The position numbers were made by a program, and so were the translations under genes. From contig CAKSUD010000006.1 of NCBI GenBank assembly GCA_934500865.1, positions 1 through 41,297 on the forward strand: a stretch of 41,297 nucleotides of DNA, read 5' to 3'. The stretch is from an uncultured Clostridia bacterium (GTDB taxonomy: Bacteria > Bacillota > Clostridia > TANB77 > RGIG9151). Position 1 is the first letter of the stretch. Each line of letters begins with the position of its first letter. The notes under the pieces were generated by a model that had not been told where the DNA came from, ran no database searches, and saw only the letters and a list, made by a program, of their open reading frames with translations. Positions 24,271-33,185 of this stretch are shown here, in pieces.

Positions 24271-25029
24271 ATGAAGTTTGGTATTTTTGTTAATTCGGAA
24301 AAAGAATTTTCGTTTAAAGTAACAAAAGAAATAATGGAAATTGCCTCAAAATTTAATGTAAAATGTGAAGTGGCAGAGCCACATGAAAATTATGATTTTA
24401 TTATTTCACTTGGGGGAGACGGAACTTTTTTGGCTGCCAACAGAGTTTTCTTGGGGACACCGATTTTCGGAATTAATTTAGGACATCTTGGCTTTTTGGC
24501 TGAGGCCGAAATTAAAGATATATGTAAAGTGGTTACTAAGTTGATAAATAAAGAGTATAGAGTAGAGGAAAGAGGGCTACTTGAGGCTATTGTAAATGAT
24601 AAAAAGATGATTGCATTAAACGATATAGTAATTAGCAGAATTAATGCAGCGAGGTTACTTGAATTAAATTTGAGGTTTAATGGTAAGTATGTTGACAATT
24701 ATAAGGCGGATGGGTTGATTATTGCTACGCCAACTGGTTCAACAGCCTACTCGTTATCTGCAGGAGGCCCTATTGTGGATACCCAACTTGATGTGACTGT
24801 TGTAACACCGATTTGTGCTCATTCATTACATCAAAGACCTATTATTGCTAATGCTAACACTTTAATAAATATTGATTGTGATACTAATGATTTCTTGGTT
24901 ACGGCAGACGGACAAATTTCCGGCGAAGGAAAGAACGTAACAATTAAGAAATATGAGTTAAAAGCGAGGATTATAAAATTAAGCGATAAATGCTTTTTTG
25001 ATATTGTAAGAGAAAAGTTTCGTTTGTAG
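24271..25029 (+). CDS. nadK: NAD kinase
   Basis: A 252-residue NAD kinase that phosphorylates NAD to NADP. GGDGTFLAANR (48-58) is the conserved phosphate-binding motif with catalytic Asp, NDIVISR follows, and ADGLIIATPTGSTAYSLSAGG is the family signature. GAAAGGA precedes the ATG. It is followed 9 bases later by recN. The usual argR between these two genes in Firmicutes is absent here. Confidence 0.96.
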   Translation: MKFGIFVNSEKEFSFKVTKEIMEIASKFNVKCEVAEPHENYDFIISLGGDGTFLAANRVFLGTPIFGINLGHLGFLAEAEIKDICKVVTKLINKEYRVEERGLLEAIVNDKKMIALNDIVISRINAARLLELNLRFNGKYVDNYKADGLIIATPTGSTAYSLSAGGPIVDTQLDVTVVTPICAHSLHQRPIIANANTLINIDCDTNDFLVTADGQISGEGKNVTIKKYELKARIIKLSDKCFFDIVREKFRL

Positions 25030-25038
25030 GAGGATTTT

Positions 25039-26694
25039 ATGTTAGCACATATTCATATATCTAATTTAGGAATAATTAATGATTTAGAAATTGATTTTGA
25101 AAAAGGTTTTAATGTTATGACTGGTGAAACAGGAGCAGGAAAAACTCTTATAATTGGTGCGATTGCGATGATTTTAGGTGGAAAAGTAAGTCGTGACAAT
25201 ATTAGAACCGGTGAAACAAAAGCTTTTGCTGAGGCATTATTTTTCATAGATAATTCTGAGTTAAAAAATGAATTATCTAATCTTGGATATGACGACGATG
25301 AGATAATAATCTATAGGGAGATTTTACAAAATGGTAGAAGTATTGCGAAGATTAACGGAAAACTTGTAACTATAAATGAGTTACGTGAGGTAGGGAGTTT
25401 ACTGGTTGATTTACACGGTCAACATGATAATCAATCTTTGCTTAATGCCAAAAAGCATATTGAAGTTTTGGACAATTTCGCACATGACAAGTTAGAAAAG
25501 TATAAAGACGAATATGAAAAGTTATATCAAGCTAGAAAAGATATTTTAGATAAAATTGAAAAAATGGGTGGAAATCCTGAGCAACGAGCTAGAACTATGG
25601 AATTTTTAAAGTTTCAAATTGACGAAATTGCCTCAGCTCAGTTAAAGGACAACGAAGACGAAGAATTATTCGAAAAGAGAAAAATTTTGGCTAATGCAAA
25701 AAAGGTTATGGATTCTTTGGAATTCTGCGGGGCTTCTATTAACGATGAGAGTGGAGTATTATCTATTTTGCAACGTACTATAAAGCATATTAATGAGATC
25801 GAAGATATTAAACAAGAATATAAAAAGATAGCCGAGACATTAAATGAGGCGTATTATCAAATCGAAGAAGCAGGATATAGTTTAAGTTCTGAAAAAGATA
25901 AGGTTTATATCGATGAAGACGAACTAAATAGTGTTGATGAAAGAATAGATTTGATTTCGAGATTAAAGAAGAAATATGGGAATAGCGTAAAAGAAATTTT
26001 AGATACATATGATAATTTAATTAAAGAATATGATGAACTTTGTAATTCTGAAAGTATTTTGAATAATTTAAATAATGAATTGTTAGATACAGAGAAAGCT
26101 ATGACTAAGCTAGCTCATAGTATTTCAGATATAAGGAAAAGTGTTGCTAAAGAATTAGAGGTTAGATTGGCAGAAATATTGAGTGAACTTGAGATGCCTA
26201 AGGCTCATTTTGAAATAAAGGTAGAATTTATGGAAGGAAGCTTTTTAAAAAATGGAATGGATGAGGTTGAAATTTTATTCTCATCTAATCCGGGTGAGAA
26301 GGTTAAGGAACTCTCTAAAGTAGCATCAGGCGGAGAAATTTCTAGAATAATGCTTTCACTAAAGAATGTTTTGGCAAATGCCGATATAATTCCAGTAATG
26401 GTATTTGATGAAATAGATGTTGGAATTAGTGGCGAAGCGGGAAATGCAGTGGGAGAAAAAATGCTAGAAATCGCTAAGTCAAAACAGATTATTTGCGTAA
26501 CTCACTTACCAAGTATCGCTGCTAAAGGGGAATGCAATTTCTTCATTAGTAAGAATCTAGTTGACGATAAGATGCAAACATCTGTAAAGAAACTAAGCGA
26601 AGAAGATACAGTTCGTGAGATTGCGAGAATTATAAGTGGCGGAAATATATCAGATGTTGCAATTAAACATGCAGAAGAGATGAGAAATAGATAG
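25039..26694 (+). CDS. recN: DNA repair protein RecN
   Basis: A 551-residue SMC-like ATPase acting early in double-strand-break repair. Walker A GETGAGKT (29-36), the LHGQHDNQSLL segment, long coiled-coil arms (about 150-370), ABC signature VASGGEISRIMLSLK and Walker B VMVFDEIDVGISG, then CVTHLPSIAA, are all present. Length matches the family (about 550-570). AGGAGG precedes the start. No LexA-type site is apparent in front of nadK-recN. Confidence 0.97.
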   Translation: MLAHIHISNLGIINDLEIDFEKGFNVMTGETGAGKTLIIGAIAMILGGKVSRDNIRTGETKAFAEALFFIDNSELKNELSNLGYDDDEIIIYREILQNGRSIAKINGKLVTINELREVGSLLVDLHGQHDNQSLLNAKKHIEVLDNFAHDKLEKYKDEYEKLYQARKDILDKIEKMGGNPEQRARTMEFLKFQIDEIASAQLKDNEDEELFEKRKILANAKKVMDSLEFCGASINDESGVLSILQRTIKHINEIEDIKQEYKKIAETLNEAYYQIEEAGYSLSSEKDKVYIDEDELNSVDERIDLISRLKKKYGNSVKEILDTYDNLIKEYDELCNSESILNNLNNELLDTEKAMTKLAHSISDIRKSVAKELEVRLAEILSELEMPKAHFEIKVEFMEGSFLKNGMDEVEILFSSNPGEKVKELSKVASGGEISRIMLSLKNVLANADIIPVMVFDEIDVGISGEAGNAVGEKMLEIAKSKQIICVTHLPSIAAKGECNFFISKNLVDDKMQTSVKKLSEEDTVREIARIISGGNISDVAIKHAEEMRNR

Positions 26695-26718
26695 AAGACA
26701 TAAAATAATAACATAAGC

Positions 26719-26747
26719 TTGCTTTTATTACATTTTTGTGGTATTCT
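26719..26747 (+). promoter_or_regulatory. Promoter of the VirD4-like operon
   Basis: TTGCTT (26719-26724) and TATTCT (26742-26747), 17-base spacer, 33 bases before the first start codon. Confidence 0.5.
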
Positions 26748-26780
26748 ATAAATAGATTATGTTACCAAGGAGGAAGCCAA

Positions 26781-27347
26781 ATGAACTTTTTGGAAGGAAT
26801 AGAATTTAATGTTGTTCAACCTGTTGGAGTCAATGTGGTCGCATTTGCGATTAAATTTACCAAAAGGGAACAATGGAAGAACTTGCCGTTATGTACACTT
26901 GAAAAACTTGAATATATTGAAAATGCGGTGGATGGTAGAATACAAAAAACATTTTCTATTCCGTATGATGCATCAGGAGATAACGCTAATGTTTTAATTG
27001 CATCCTTGGCAAAAAACAGATGTGTTATAGGGTATGGTCAAATTGTTGACAACAAGTTTGTATCATCAGATGAGACTATACAGCTTGAGTATATGAATTA
27101 TGGAGAGTCTGATGTTGAGGCTAGAAATATTTCATTTACATATAACCCAAAAAGGCAAATGGTTTTACTTGATACGGAGACAGGGGAACAAATTATTCCG
27201 CAAATTTCAAAGCCTGATATGTTTGGTAATCTTAAAGGAAACTACAAATTAACACCTTATAGGAAATATGTTGTTCTAGAAATGAGTGTTTCTGTTAAGT
27301 TACCTCAAAGCGAGGAAACCAAGGAGTTAGGCGATGTAATGTTGTAA
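26781..27347 (+). CDS. Unknown protein, first gene of the VirD4-like operon
   Basis: A 188-residue soluble protein with no signal peptide or membrane helix. It begins MNFLEGIEFNVVQPVGVNV and is predicted to be rich in beta strands, with an acidic overall character. No family is recognised. ATG 26781 is chosen because AAGGAGG (26768-26774) lies just before it; a longer in-frame extension has no such site. The next gene starts 17 bases after the stop, and the coupling ATPase gene comes after that, so a role as substrate, adaptor or structural partner of that ATPase is possible but is inference from position only. Confidence 0.75.
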   Translation: MNFLEGIEFNVVQPVGVNVVAFAIKFTKREQWKNLPLCTLEKLEYIENAVDGRIQKTFSIPYDASGDNANVLIASLAKNRCVIGYGQIVDNKFVSSDETIQLEYMNYGESDVEARNISFTYNPKRQMVLLDTETGEQIIPQISKPDMFGNLKGNYKLTPYRKYVVLEMSVSVKLPQSEETKELGDVML

Positions 27348-27364
27348 TAGAGGGAGGTATCTTT

Positions 27365-27925
27365 ATGAATGGAGACATAAAATTGAATTTTGGTGCTCAT
27401 GTAATGTCTATTAATGATAAGGGAGAACCTGAATTCGAAGGCTCAGGAAGAGCCACGGCAAACATTACAAATGAAGAAATGGAAAAAATGATTTTTGAGG
27501 CACAAAGCTTTGAAGAAGTATATGAAAATTTACGAGCTAGTGGTGTATATTTAACTATGACTGAATCTAAGTCAGTTATAATGCCTATTAATAACGGAAC
27601 TGTAATTTTCTATAACGATGGACAAGTTCAAGATAAGATAACTTTAGATAAAGAACTTAGTCCTGATGTTGCATTACAGATAGAAGCTGCTCAAAATCGT
27701 GATGAAATTGAAGAAATATTAGTAGCAAATAAAATTATTGAAAGACCTGAAAAAGAAACTGAAAGAGAAGTATATCGTGATGGCAGAGCAGAACTCGTAG
27801 ATGAAGCAGAAGTTGTTGATGAAAGAGATGTTAGAAACAATAGTGCGATTGACCAAAATAGATATGCAAGATACAACGATCCTGAGAGAAGAAGATCAAG
27901 AGAAATTGACGGCTTAGATAGATAG
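27365..27925 (+). CDS. Unknown acidic protein with internal repeat and disordered tail
   Basis: A 186-residue protein that I cannot assign to a family. Two helical segments resemble each other: residues 43-61 (IFEAQSFEEVYENLRASGV) and 106-124 (IEAAQNRDEIEEILVANKI), 7 of 19 identical, separated by a beta-rich stretch. Residues 127-186 are almost entirely charged (Glu, Asp, Arg), likely disordered. The repeat faintly recalls Nif11-type leader domains, but that is not a firm match. It lies between the unknown first gene and the VirD4-like ATPase with gaps of 17 and 23 bases. A charged tail is a common feature of type IV secretion substrates, which makes it a candidate cargo; this is speculative. 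Confidence 0.75.
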   Translation: MNGDIKLNFGAHVMSINDKGEPEFEGSGRATANITNEEMEKMIFEAQSFEEVYENLRASGVYLTMTESKSVIMPINNGTVIFYNDGQVQDKITLDKELSPDVALQIEAAQNRDEIEEILVANKIIERPEKETEREVYRDGRAELVDEAEVVDERDVRNNSAIDQNRYARYNDPERRRSREIDGLDR

Positions 27926-27948
27926 TTACTAAAGAGGAGAGAAAACAT

Positions 27949-29859
27949 ATGATAAAAAATCTTTTGAAAAGCAGAAAAAAAAGATTTAGTTTTTATGGAA
28001 TACTTACTTTAATATTTGCGGTATTTTTTGGCGGTTCTTACGCAGCGACAATATCTCAAATGAGCAGTAACGGGATTAAAGGGTTTGATGTTATAAATTA
28101 TTTTGCATCAAATATATTCATAAATCTTAATCCTATTACGTTTATTGGAGAGTTGTTTTCATCGGCTGTGGCAAGGAGCGCCTTTTTAGGTGGTTTTTTC
28201 TGGACAGCGGTTATAGTTTTAATGCTTTGCGTCGCATATGAAGTTAAAAATTATTTCTTAAAAAGCGAGTATGAAGGAGTAGAGCATGGCTCAAGCGGAT
28301 GGGCTGACGGTGAACAATATGAAATATTAAATAGAAATACCGGTATAATTTTGGCGAAAGATAACTATTTAACTACCGATAACAGATTTATTAATAAAAA
28401 CGTTTTAATCATAGGTGGTGCGGGTTCTAGAAAATCAAGAGGTTACATTATGCCGAATATGATGCAAATGTTAGGCTCTTATGTTGTAACTGACCCTAAA
28501 GGTGAAAACTTTGATACTGCAGCCGGATTTTTACAAGAAAACGGATATGAAGTTAGATGTATAAACTTGGTTAATCCTGAGTGCAGCGATTCGTATAATC
28601 CGCTATGGCATATTGGTGGAACATTAGATGTAGATATTATAAGTGATGCATTAATTAAAGGTACAAGCAAAGGCTCAACTAATGAAGACCCTTTTTGGCC
28701 ACAAGCTGAACGTGCTTTACTTAATTCATGTATTTACTATTTACTTAGTGAATGTCCTAAAGAGGAACAGTCTTTTGCAAGCTGCCTTGCTATGGTAAGA
28801 GCCGGTGAAAACTTTGAATGGATGGATGATGTATTTATGCGTCTTCCGTTTGAACATATGGCAAGAAAAAGCTATGAAACATTTAGATTAGCGGTAGATA
28901 AGACGAGAGCCGGAGTTTTAGTAGGTTTGGCAACGCGTCTTAATGTATTCGACACACCTCAAATTTCTTCTATAACTGGAACGAGTTCAATAGATATAGA
29001 TGCAATGGGTTCAAAGAAAATGGCTACTTTCGTTATAACACCGGATAGCCATAGTGCATTTAACTTTATTTCAACAATTTTCTTTGGGCAAGTTTTACAA
29101 AGATTATACTATAAGGCAGATGAAAATTCTGCAATTAGACCGGACGGAAAATGTACATTGGATATTCCTGTATTCTTTCTTATGGATGAATTTGCAAACG
29201 TTGGACAAATACCTGATTTTAACCAAAAACTTAGCACAAGTAGAAGTAGAAATATTAATATTAGTATTGTTTTACAGAGTATAGACCAGTTAAAAGATTT
29301 ATATAAAGATATTTATGAGAATATTATGGCTAACTGTGATACGCATTTATTCTTAGGAAGCCAGGCAACAGCGACTTGTGAGTATATTTCTAAGACTTTA
29401 GGCGAAACTACAATTAATAAAGAGCAAGTTTCAAGAAGTGGTAAGTTGGGTGGTACATTACTTGCGTCTGGTCTTGACTCGCAAAGTATTTCTGATCAAT
29501 CTATGGGGCGTTCATTAATGACTATTGATGAGTTAAAGCGTTTACCATTAGATACAAGTATTGTTATGGTAAAAGGTATGCGACCTATTAAAGCGAAAAA
29601 ATATGATATAAGTATGCATCCTCGTGCGAACGAAATTAATAAGTTTAAGCTAAACCATACTGACCCGTCATTAAATCATAGAGGCGAATATAGGATTGTT
29701 TATCCTTATGGATTAAAAACCGGACCGGTTGATAATACTCATATTCCGAATGATGGCAGAGATGAAGAGCCGGAGGTTGAAAGCAATTTAGACGATGAAG
29801 ATATCCAAAAACGCTTAGAAGCTAAGTTTGATGAATTATTTGGAAGTTTATCTTCCTAA
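27949..29859 (+). CDS. VirD4/TraG-like coupling ATPase
   Basis: A 636-residue membrane-anchored ATPase of the type IV coupling protein family, which docks DNA or protein substrates at a secretion channel. Two N-terminal membrane helices (about 16-38 and 78-98) precede a RecA-like motor domain. Walker B is FFLMDEFANVG; the family segment VVTDPKGENFDTAAGF and the C-terminal SLMTIDELKRLP are typical. The Walker A region reads GGAGSRKS (156-163): the glycine normally before K is R161. No relaxase, VirB4, integrase or other conjugation gene lies nearby. It may serve a fixed chromosomal secretion system or be a domesticated remnant. Confidence 0.9.
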   Translation: MIKNLLKSRKKRFSFYGILTLIFAVFFGGSYAATISQMSSNGIKGFDVINYFASNIFINLNPITFIGELFSSAVARSAFLGGFFWTAVIVLMLCVAYEVKNYFLKSEYEGVEHGSSGWADGEQYEILNRNTGIILAKDNYLTTDNRFINKNVLIIGGAGSRKSRGYIMPNMMQMLGSYVVTDPKGENFDTAAGFLQENGYEVRCINLVNPECSDSYNPLWHIGGTLDVDIISDALIKGTSKGSTNEDPFWPQAERALLNSCIYYLLSECPKEEQSFASCLAMVRAGENFEWMDDVFMRLPFEHMARKSYETFRLAVDKTRAGVLVGLATRLNVFDTPQISSITGTSSIDIDAMGSKKMATFVITPDSHSAFNFISTIFFGQVLQRLYYKADENSAIRPDGKCTLDIPVFFLMDEFANVGQIPDFNQKLSTSRSRNINISIVLQSIDQLKDLYKDIYENIMANCDTHLFLGSQATATCEYISKTLGETTINKEQVSRSGKLGGTLLASGLDSQSISDQSMGRSLMTIDELKRLPLDTSIVMVKGMRPIKAKKYDISMHPRANEINKFKLNHTDPSLNHRGEYRIVYPYGLKTGPVDNTHIPNDGRDEEPEVESNLDDEDIQKRLEAKFDELFGSLSS

Positions 29860-29916
29860 AATCACTATGTATTATTTTTGACTAATTGAAAAAAATAATT
29901 CATAGAGGTGAGTGTT

Positions 29917-30084
29917 ATGAATAATTTTGCACGAGGCTTGTTAGTTGGTAGTATTGTTGGAGCAGCATTAGGATTAACCGGAGTAGGTAATTCAAGCTGG
30001 ATGAAGAAAAAAGTTTGGAAACCTAGTCGTCAAGCTATAAAGAGAGCAAGTAAAGTTATGAGTGAAGTTGCAAGTATGATGTAA
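29917..30084 (+). CDS. Small Gly/Ala-rich membrane peptide, 55 residues
   Basis: Begins MNNFARGLLVGSIVGAALGL: one glycine-rich hydrophobic helix (about 5-24) followed by a very basic tail (WMKKKVWKPSRQAIKRAS). It resembles YtxH-like envelope peptides in layout, not clearly in sequence. GAGGTGAG precedes the ATG. It lies 57 bases after the coupling ATPase and before a strong terminator, so it is the last gene of that operon. Confidence 0.72.
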   Translation: MNNFARGLLVGSIVGAALGLTGVGNSSWMKKKVWKPSRQAIKRASKVMSEVASMM

Positions 30085-30089
30085 GCCTG

Positions 30090-30125
30090 AAAGAAGTTGT
30101 TAGATTATTAACAACTTCTTTTTAC
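30090..30125 (+). terminator. Terminator of the VirD4-like operon
   Basis: A perfect 13-bp stem (30090-30102 with 30109-30121), 6-base loop, T run. Confidence 0.9.
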
Positions 30126-30207
30126 GTTTTATGCTAAATTATTATTATCTTTTAAATAAATGTCATTCGTCTTTTAGTTTGCATAATATGACGTAGAGGG
30201 GATATTT

Positions 30208-30501
30208 ATGGTTGGTAATATTACGAGTGTTCAAGCCTCAAACTTGATACGTTCAAATGCGAAAGTTATTGATATACGCGATAAAAATGACTTTAATAAG
30301 TCTCATATATATGGAGCAGTAAATATTGGAATTAATGAGGTTGAAAAGGTTTTAAGATTATTCCCTAATAAAAATGAAAAAATTATTGTAGTTTGTTCAA
30401 AGGGCATCAGAAGTATAGCTATTGCAGAACAACTGAGTGAAATGGGTTATAGAAATGTATATAATCTTATGGATGGATATGAGAAATATAAGTTAATTTA
30501 A
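30208..30501 (+). CDS. Rhodanese-domain protein
   Basis: A 97-residue single-domain rhodanese. The active-site loop is VVCSKGIRS with the catalytic cysteine near residue 73, and the CH2-type DIRDKNDFNKSHIYGAVNI segment precedes it. It transfers sulfane sulfur between thiol carriers; no partner is evident nearby. GAGGGGA precedes the ATG. It converges with a reverse-strand gene and shares a terminator with it. Confidence 0.92.
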   Translation: MVGNITSVQASNLIRSNAKVIDIRDKNDFNKSHIYGAVNIGINEVEKVLRLFPNKNEKIIVVCSKGIRSIAIAEQLSEMGYRNVYNLMDGYEKYKLI

Positions 30502-30530
30502 AAAATCCGCTGAAAACCAGCGGATTTTTT
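30500..30530. terminator. Bidirectional terminator
   Basis: A perfect 13-bp stem (30500-30512 with 30518-30530) with A and T runs on either side, located between two convergent stop codons. Confidence 0.92.
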
Positions 30531-30532
30531 AT

Positions 30533-31315
30533 TCACTTGTTGATGATGATTAGTACACGTTTGTCGATGTCTGATTCATAAGTGTCCCACAGAGTTGGTG
30601 AAAATACTGAAATTGGAAAAAGTCCCGTGTATATTCTAAAGTCGAGCTCTGAGTCGAAAGTAACATAGAAGTTAGACTCTACTGTTGATTTGCTTACCAC
30701 TATAGAACCGAAAGCAGGCTGTCTTTTTTCATACCTTCCAGTCTTTAGCATACCAAGTAGCATTGTGTTGAACATTCTGTATTCAGTGTTACGCCGTTTT
30801 AGTTCTACCAAGTATTTTTCGACTTTTGTGGTATCAAATGTTAGGTCATCCGGTTTCTTTAGCTTTTTAGAAAAGCCTTGGTACCAAAAACGACTTGAAT
30901 AGTCATTTGCTACTAAGAATGTTTTCGCATCGTTCGGAATTGCCGAGAAGATTTTGTCGGATTTTGCAGGGTTTAATGAGTACTTTGTATAAATGAACTC
31001 TGCGAGTTTTTTGTGGTTGCTTAGTGTAATGTTTGGAAAATCCCAAATTACGGAATGACTCGGAAATTGAAGTCCAATAGAATAGTTGTTGTTACCATTA
31101 AACTTAATAACAATGCTATACAATGCGTATGTGGGAAGTTTTTTTCTTTTTACGTCTTTTTTTAATTCCTCCTTAGTTTCAGGTCTTAATTTAAGCAGTG
31201 TAGAAGCAACTGTAAAATCAGAAGCGTTAGATAATTTGGCTACTAAAATACGGTTGTAGAGGGAGTTCTTTAAAATGAGGTCGCGGATTTCAGTAAATTC
31301 GGTTAAGGTAGTCAT
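30533..31315 (-). CDS. Hypothetical protein with C-ending codon bias
   Basis: A 260-residue soluble protein beginning MTTLTEFTEIRDLILKNS and ending in KRVLIIINK; no signal peptide, membrane helix or known motif. Basic Lys-rich segments lie near 48-60 and 145-155. AAGGAG precedes the ATG. Codon choice differs from neighbours: many AAC, GAC, ATC, CTC and CGC codons, like the unrelated 121-residue gene at 17820-18185. It stands alone between a bidirectional terminator and the fhs promoter region. The function is unknown; transfer from another genome is one explanation of its composition. Confidence 0.75.
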   Translation of the reverse strand: MTTLTEFTEIRDLILKNSLYNRILVAKLSNASDFTVASTLLKLRPETKEELKKDVKRKKLPTYALYSIVIKFNGNNNYSIGLQFPSHSVIWDFPNITLSNHKKLAEFIYTKYSLNPAKSDKIFSAIPNDAKTFLVANDYSSRFWYQGFSKKLKKPDDLTFDTTKVEKYLVELKRRNTEYRMFNTMLLGMLKTGRYEKRQPAFGSIVVSKSTVESNFYVTFDSELDFRIYTGLFPISVFSPTLWDTYESDIDKRVLIIINK

Positions 31316-31448
31316 ATTTTTCTCCTTATCTTTTCCTAGGCAAAAAAATAAATGCCTATATATGTAGTTTAAAACTCTATTTACATAATATCATTTCTAA
31401 CCAATAAAGTCAACTAATTACGTACTATTATGATTATTTAGAACGGTA

Positions 31449-31477
31449 TTGACCATTTCAGGAATATTATATATTAT
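31449..31477 (+). promoter_or_regulatory. Possible promoter of fhs
   Basis: TTGACC (31449-31454) and TATTAT (31472-31477), 17-base spacer. It would place the transcript start inside the ribosome binding site, so the true start may lie further upstream. No THF riboswitch is seen. Confidence 0.35.
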
Positions 31478-31497
31478 TTATACGGAGGTGTTTAAAA

Positions 31498-33168
31498 ATG
31501 CAGACAGATATAGAGATTTCAAAAAGTGCGAGTATGCGGAAAATAACTGAAATAGCCAAGGAAATCGGAATAAATGAAGATGAATTGGAGTTATATGGAA
31601 ATTATAAGGCTAAGATTAGCAATGAATTGCAAGACAGAGTAAAATGTAATCCGGATGGTAAGTTAGTTCTAGTTACAGCGATTAATCCGACTCCTGCCGG
31701 CGAGGGAAAGACCACTGTTACCATAGGATTAGGTCAAGCACTAAATAGAATAGGGAAAAAATGTATAATTGCTTTGAGAGAACCGTCTTTAGGTCCTGTT
31801 ATGGGGATAAAAGGCGGAGCAACAGGGGGCGGGTACAGTCAAGTTGTGCCTATGGATGATATAAATCTTCATTTTACAGGGGATATGCATGCGTTAACTT
31901 CTGCAAATAATCTTATTTCTGCTGTAATAGATAATCATATATACCAAGGTAATGAGCTCAATTTCGATTTAGAAAGGATAACTTGGAAAAGGGCTATGGA
32001 TGTAAATGACAGAGCTCTTAGAAATATTACTGTCGGGCTTGGTGGAAAAAGCAACGGAGTACCTAGAAATGATGGCTTTAACATTACTGTTGCGTCAGAA
32101 ATAATGGCGGTATTATGCTTGGCTAACGATATAAATGATTTGAAAACCAGAGTTGGGGAAATTATTGTCGGGTATGATGTTAGTGGAGTACCTATAAAAG
32201 TTAAGCAACTTAAAATTGAAGGGGCTGTTGCTGCGTTACTTAGGGATGCTATTAAGCCAAACCTAATTCAAACATTAGAGAATACGCCTTGTATTATGCA
32301 CGGTGGACCGTTTGCCAATATTGCTCATGGATGTAACAGTGTTATTGCTACTAAAACAGCATTGAAACTTGCAGACATTGTTGTTACAGAAGCCGGATTT
32401 GGAGCGGATTTAGGTGCAGAAAAATTCTTGGATATAAAGTGCAGAATGGCTAAATTAAAACCGTCTGCTATCGTCATTGTGGCTACAATTCGTTCGTTGA
32501 AATATAACGGCGGAATGATTGCTGAAGAATTAAAAACACCTTCACTAGAAGCATTAAAGACCGGAAGTGTTAATTTAATTAAACATATAGAGAATATGAA
32601 ATTATATGGTGTTCCTGTTCTTGTTACTGTTAATAAGTTCATTAGCGATACAGAAGAAGAAATTGAATATGTAAGGAAAGTTTGCTCGGAACAAAATGTT
32701 AAGTTCTCTATATCAGAAGTGTTTACCAAAGGTGGAGAAGGCGGAATTGACTTAGCAAATGAGTTGGTAGATACTTTGAAAAATGAAAAGTCAGAATATG
32801 CACCGATTTATGACGAAAAGTTATCTATAAAAGAAAAAATAGATATAATATGCAAAAAAATATATGGGGCAAGTAATGTGAATTATACAGAAAATGCAGA
32901 AAATCAAATTAAAGAAATTGAAAAACTTGGTTTAGATAAGAAACCAGTTTGTATGGCAAAAACTCAGTATTCTTTATCGGATGACCCTAAAAAGCTTGGC
33001 AGACCAACTGATTTTGATATGACTGTAAGAGAGATAAGAATTAGCAATGGCGCTGGTTTTATTGTGGCGTTAACTGGTAAAATTTTAACTATGCCTGGTC
33101 TTCCTAAAGTACCTGCTGCTGAAAAAATAGACGTTCTATCAGACGGAAGTATAGATGGAATTTTCTGA
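31498..33168 (+). CDS. fhs: Formate-tetrahydrofolate ligase
   Basis: A 556-residue ATP-dependent enzyme forming 10-formyl-THF from formate and THF; central to one-carbon metabolism and, in acetogens, the methyl branch of the Wood-Ljungdahl pathway. The P-loop TPAGEGKTT lies at 66-74; EPSLGPVMGIKGGATGGG and the C-terminal GFIVALTGKILTMPGLP are family signatures. CGGAGGTG precedes the ATG. Its presence fits an anaerobic Clostridia member; acetogenesis cannot be inferred from this gene alone. Confidence 0.97.
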   Translation: MQTDIEISKSASMRKITEIAKEIGINEDELELYGNYKAKISNELQDRVKCNPDGKLVLVTAINPTPAGEGKTTVTIGLGQALNRIGKKCIIALREPSLGPVMGIKGGATGGGYSQVVPMDDINLHFTGDMHALTSANNLISAVIDNHIYQGNELNFDLERITWKRAMDVNDRALRNITVGLGGKSNGVPRNDGFNITVASEIMAVLCLANDINDLKTRVGEIIVGYDVSGVPIKVKQLKIEGAVAALLRDAIKPNLIQTLENTPCIMHGGPFANIAHGCNSVIATKTALKLADIVVTEAGFGADLGAEKFLDIKCRMAKLKPSAIVIVATIRSLKYNGGMIAEELKTPSLEALKTGSVNLIKHIENMKLYGVPVLVTVNKFISDTEEEIEYVRKVCSEQNVKFSISEVFTKGGEGGIDLANELVDTLKNEKSEYAPIYDEKLSIKEKIDIICKKIYGASNVNYTENAENQIKEIEKLGLDKKPVCMAKTQYSLSDDPKKLGRPTDFDMTVREIRISNGAGFIVALTGKILTMPGLPKVPAAEKIDVLSDGSIDGIF

Positions 33169-33185
33169 TTGAAAGGGGAATTGTA

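Noticed and set aside
24271..26694. A missing or broken argR between nadK and recN
   Set aside because: Only 9 bases separate the genes and no remnant is visible; gene loss or relocation is a simple lineage difference.
31316..31497. THF riboswitch ahead of fhs
   Set aside because: The conserved THF aptamer segments are not present.
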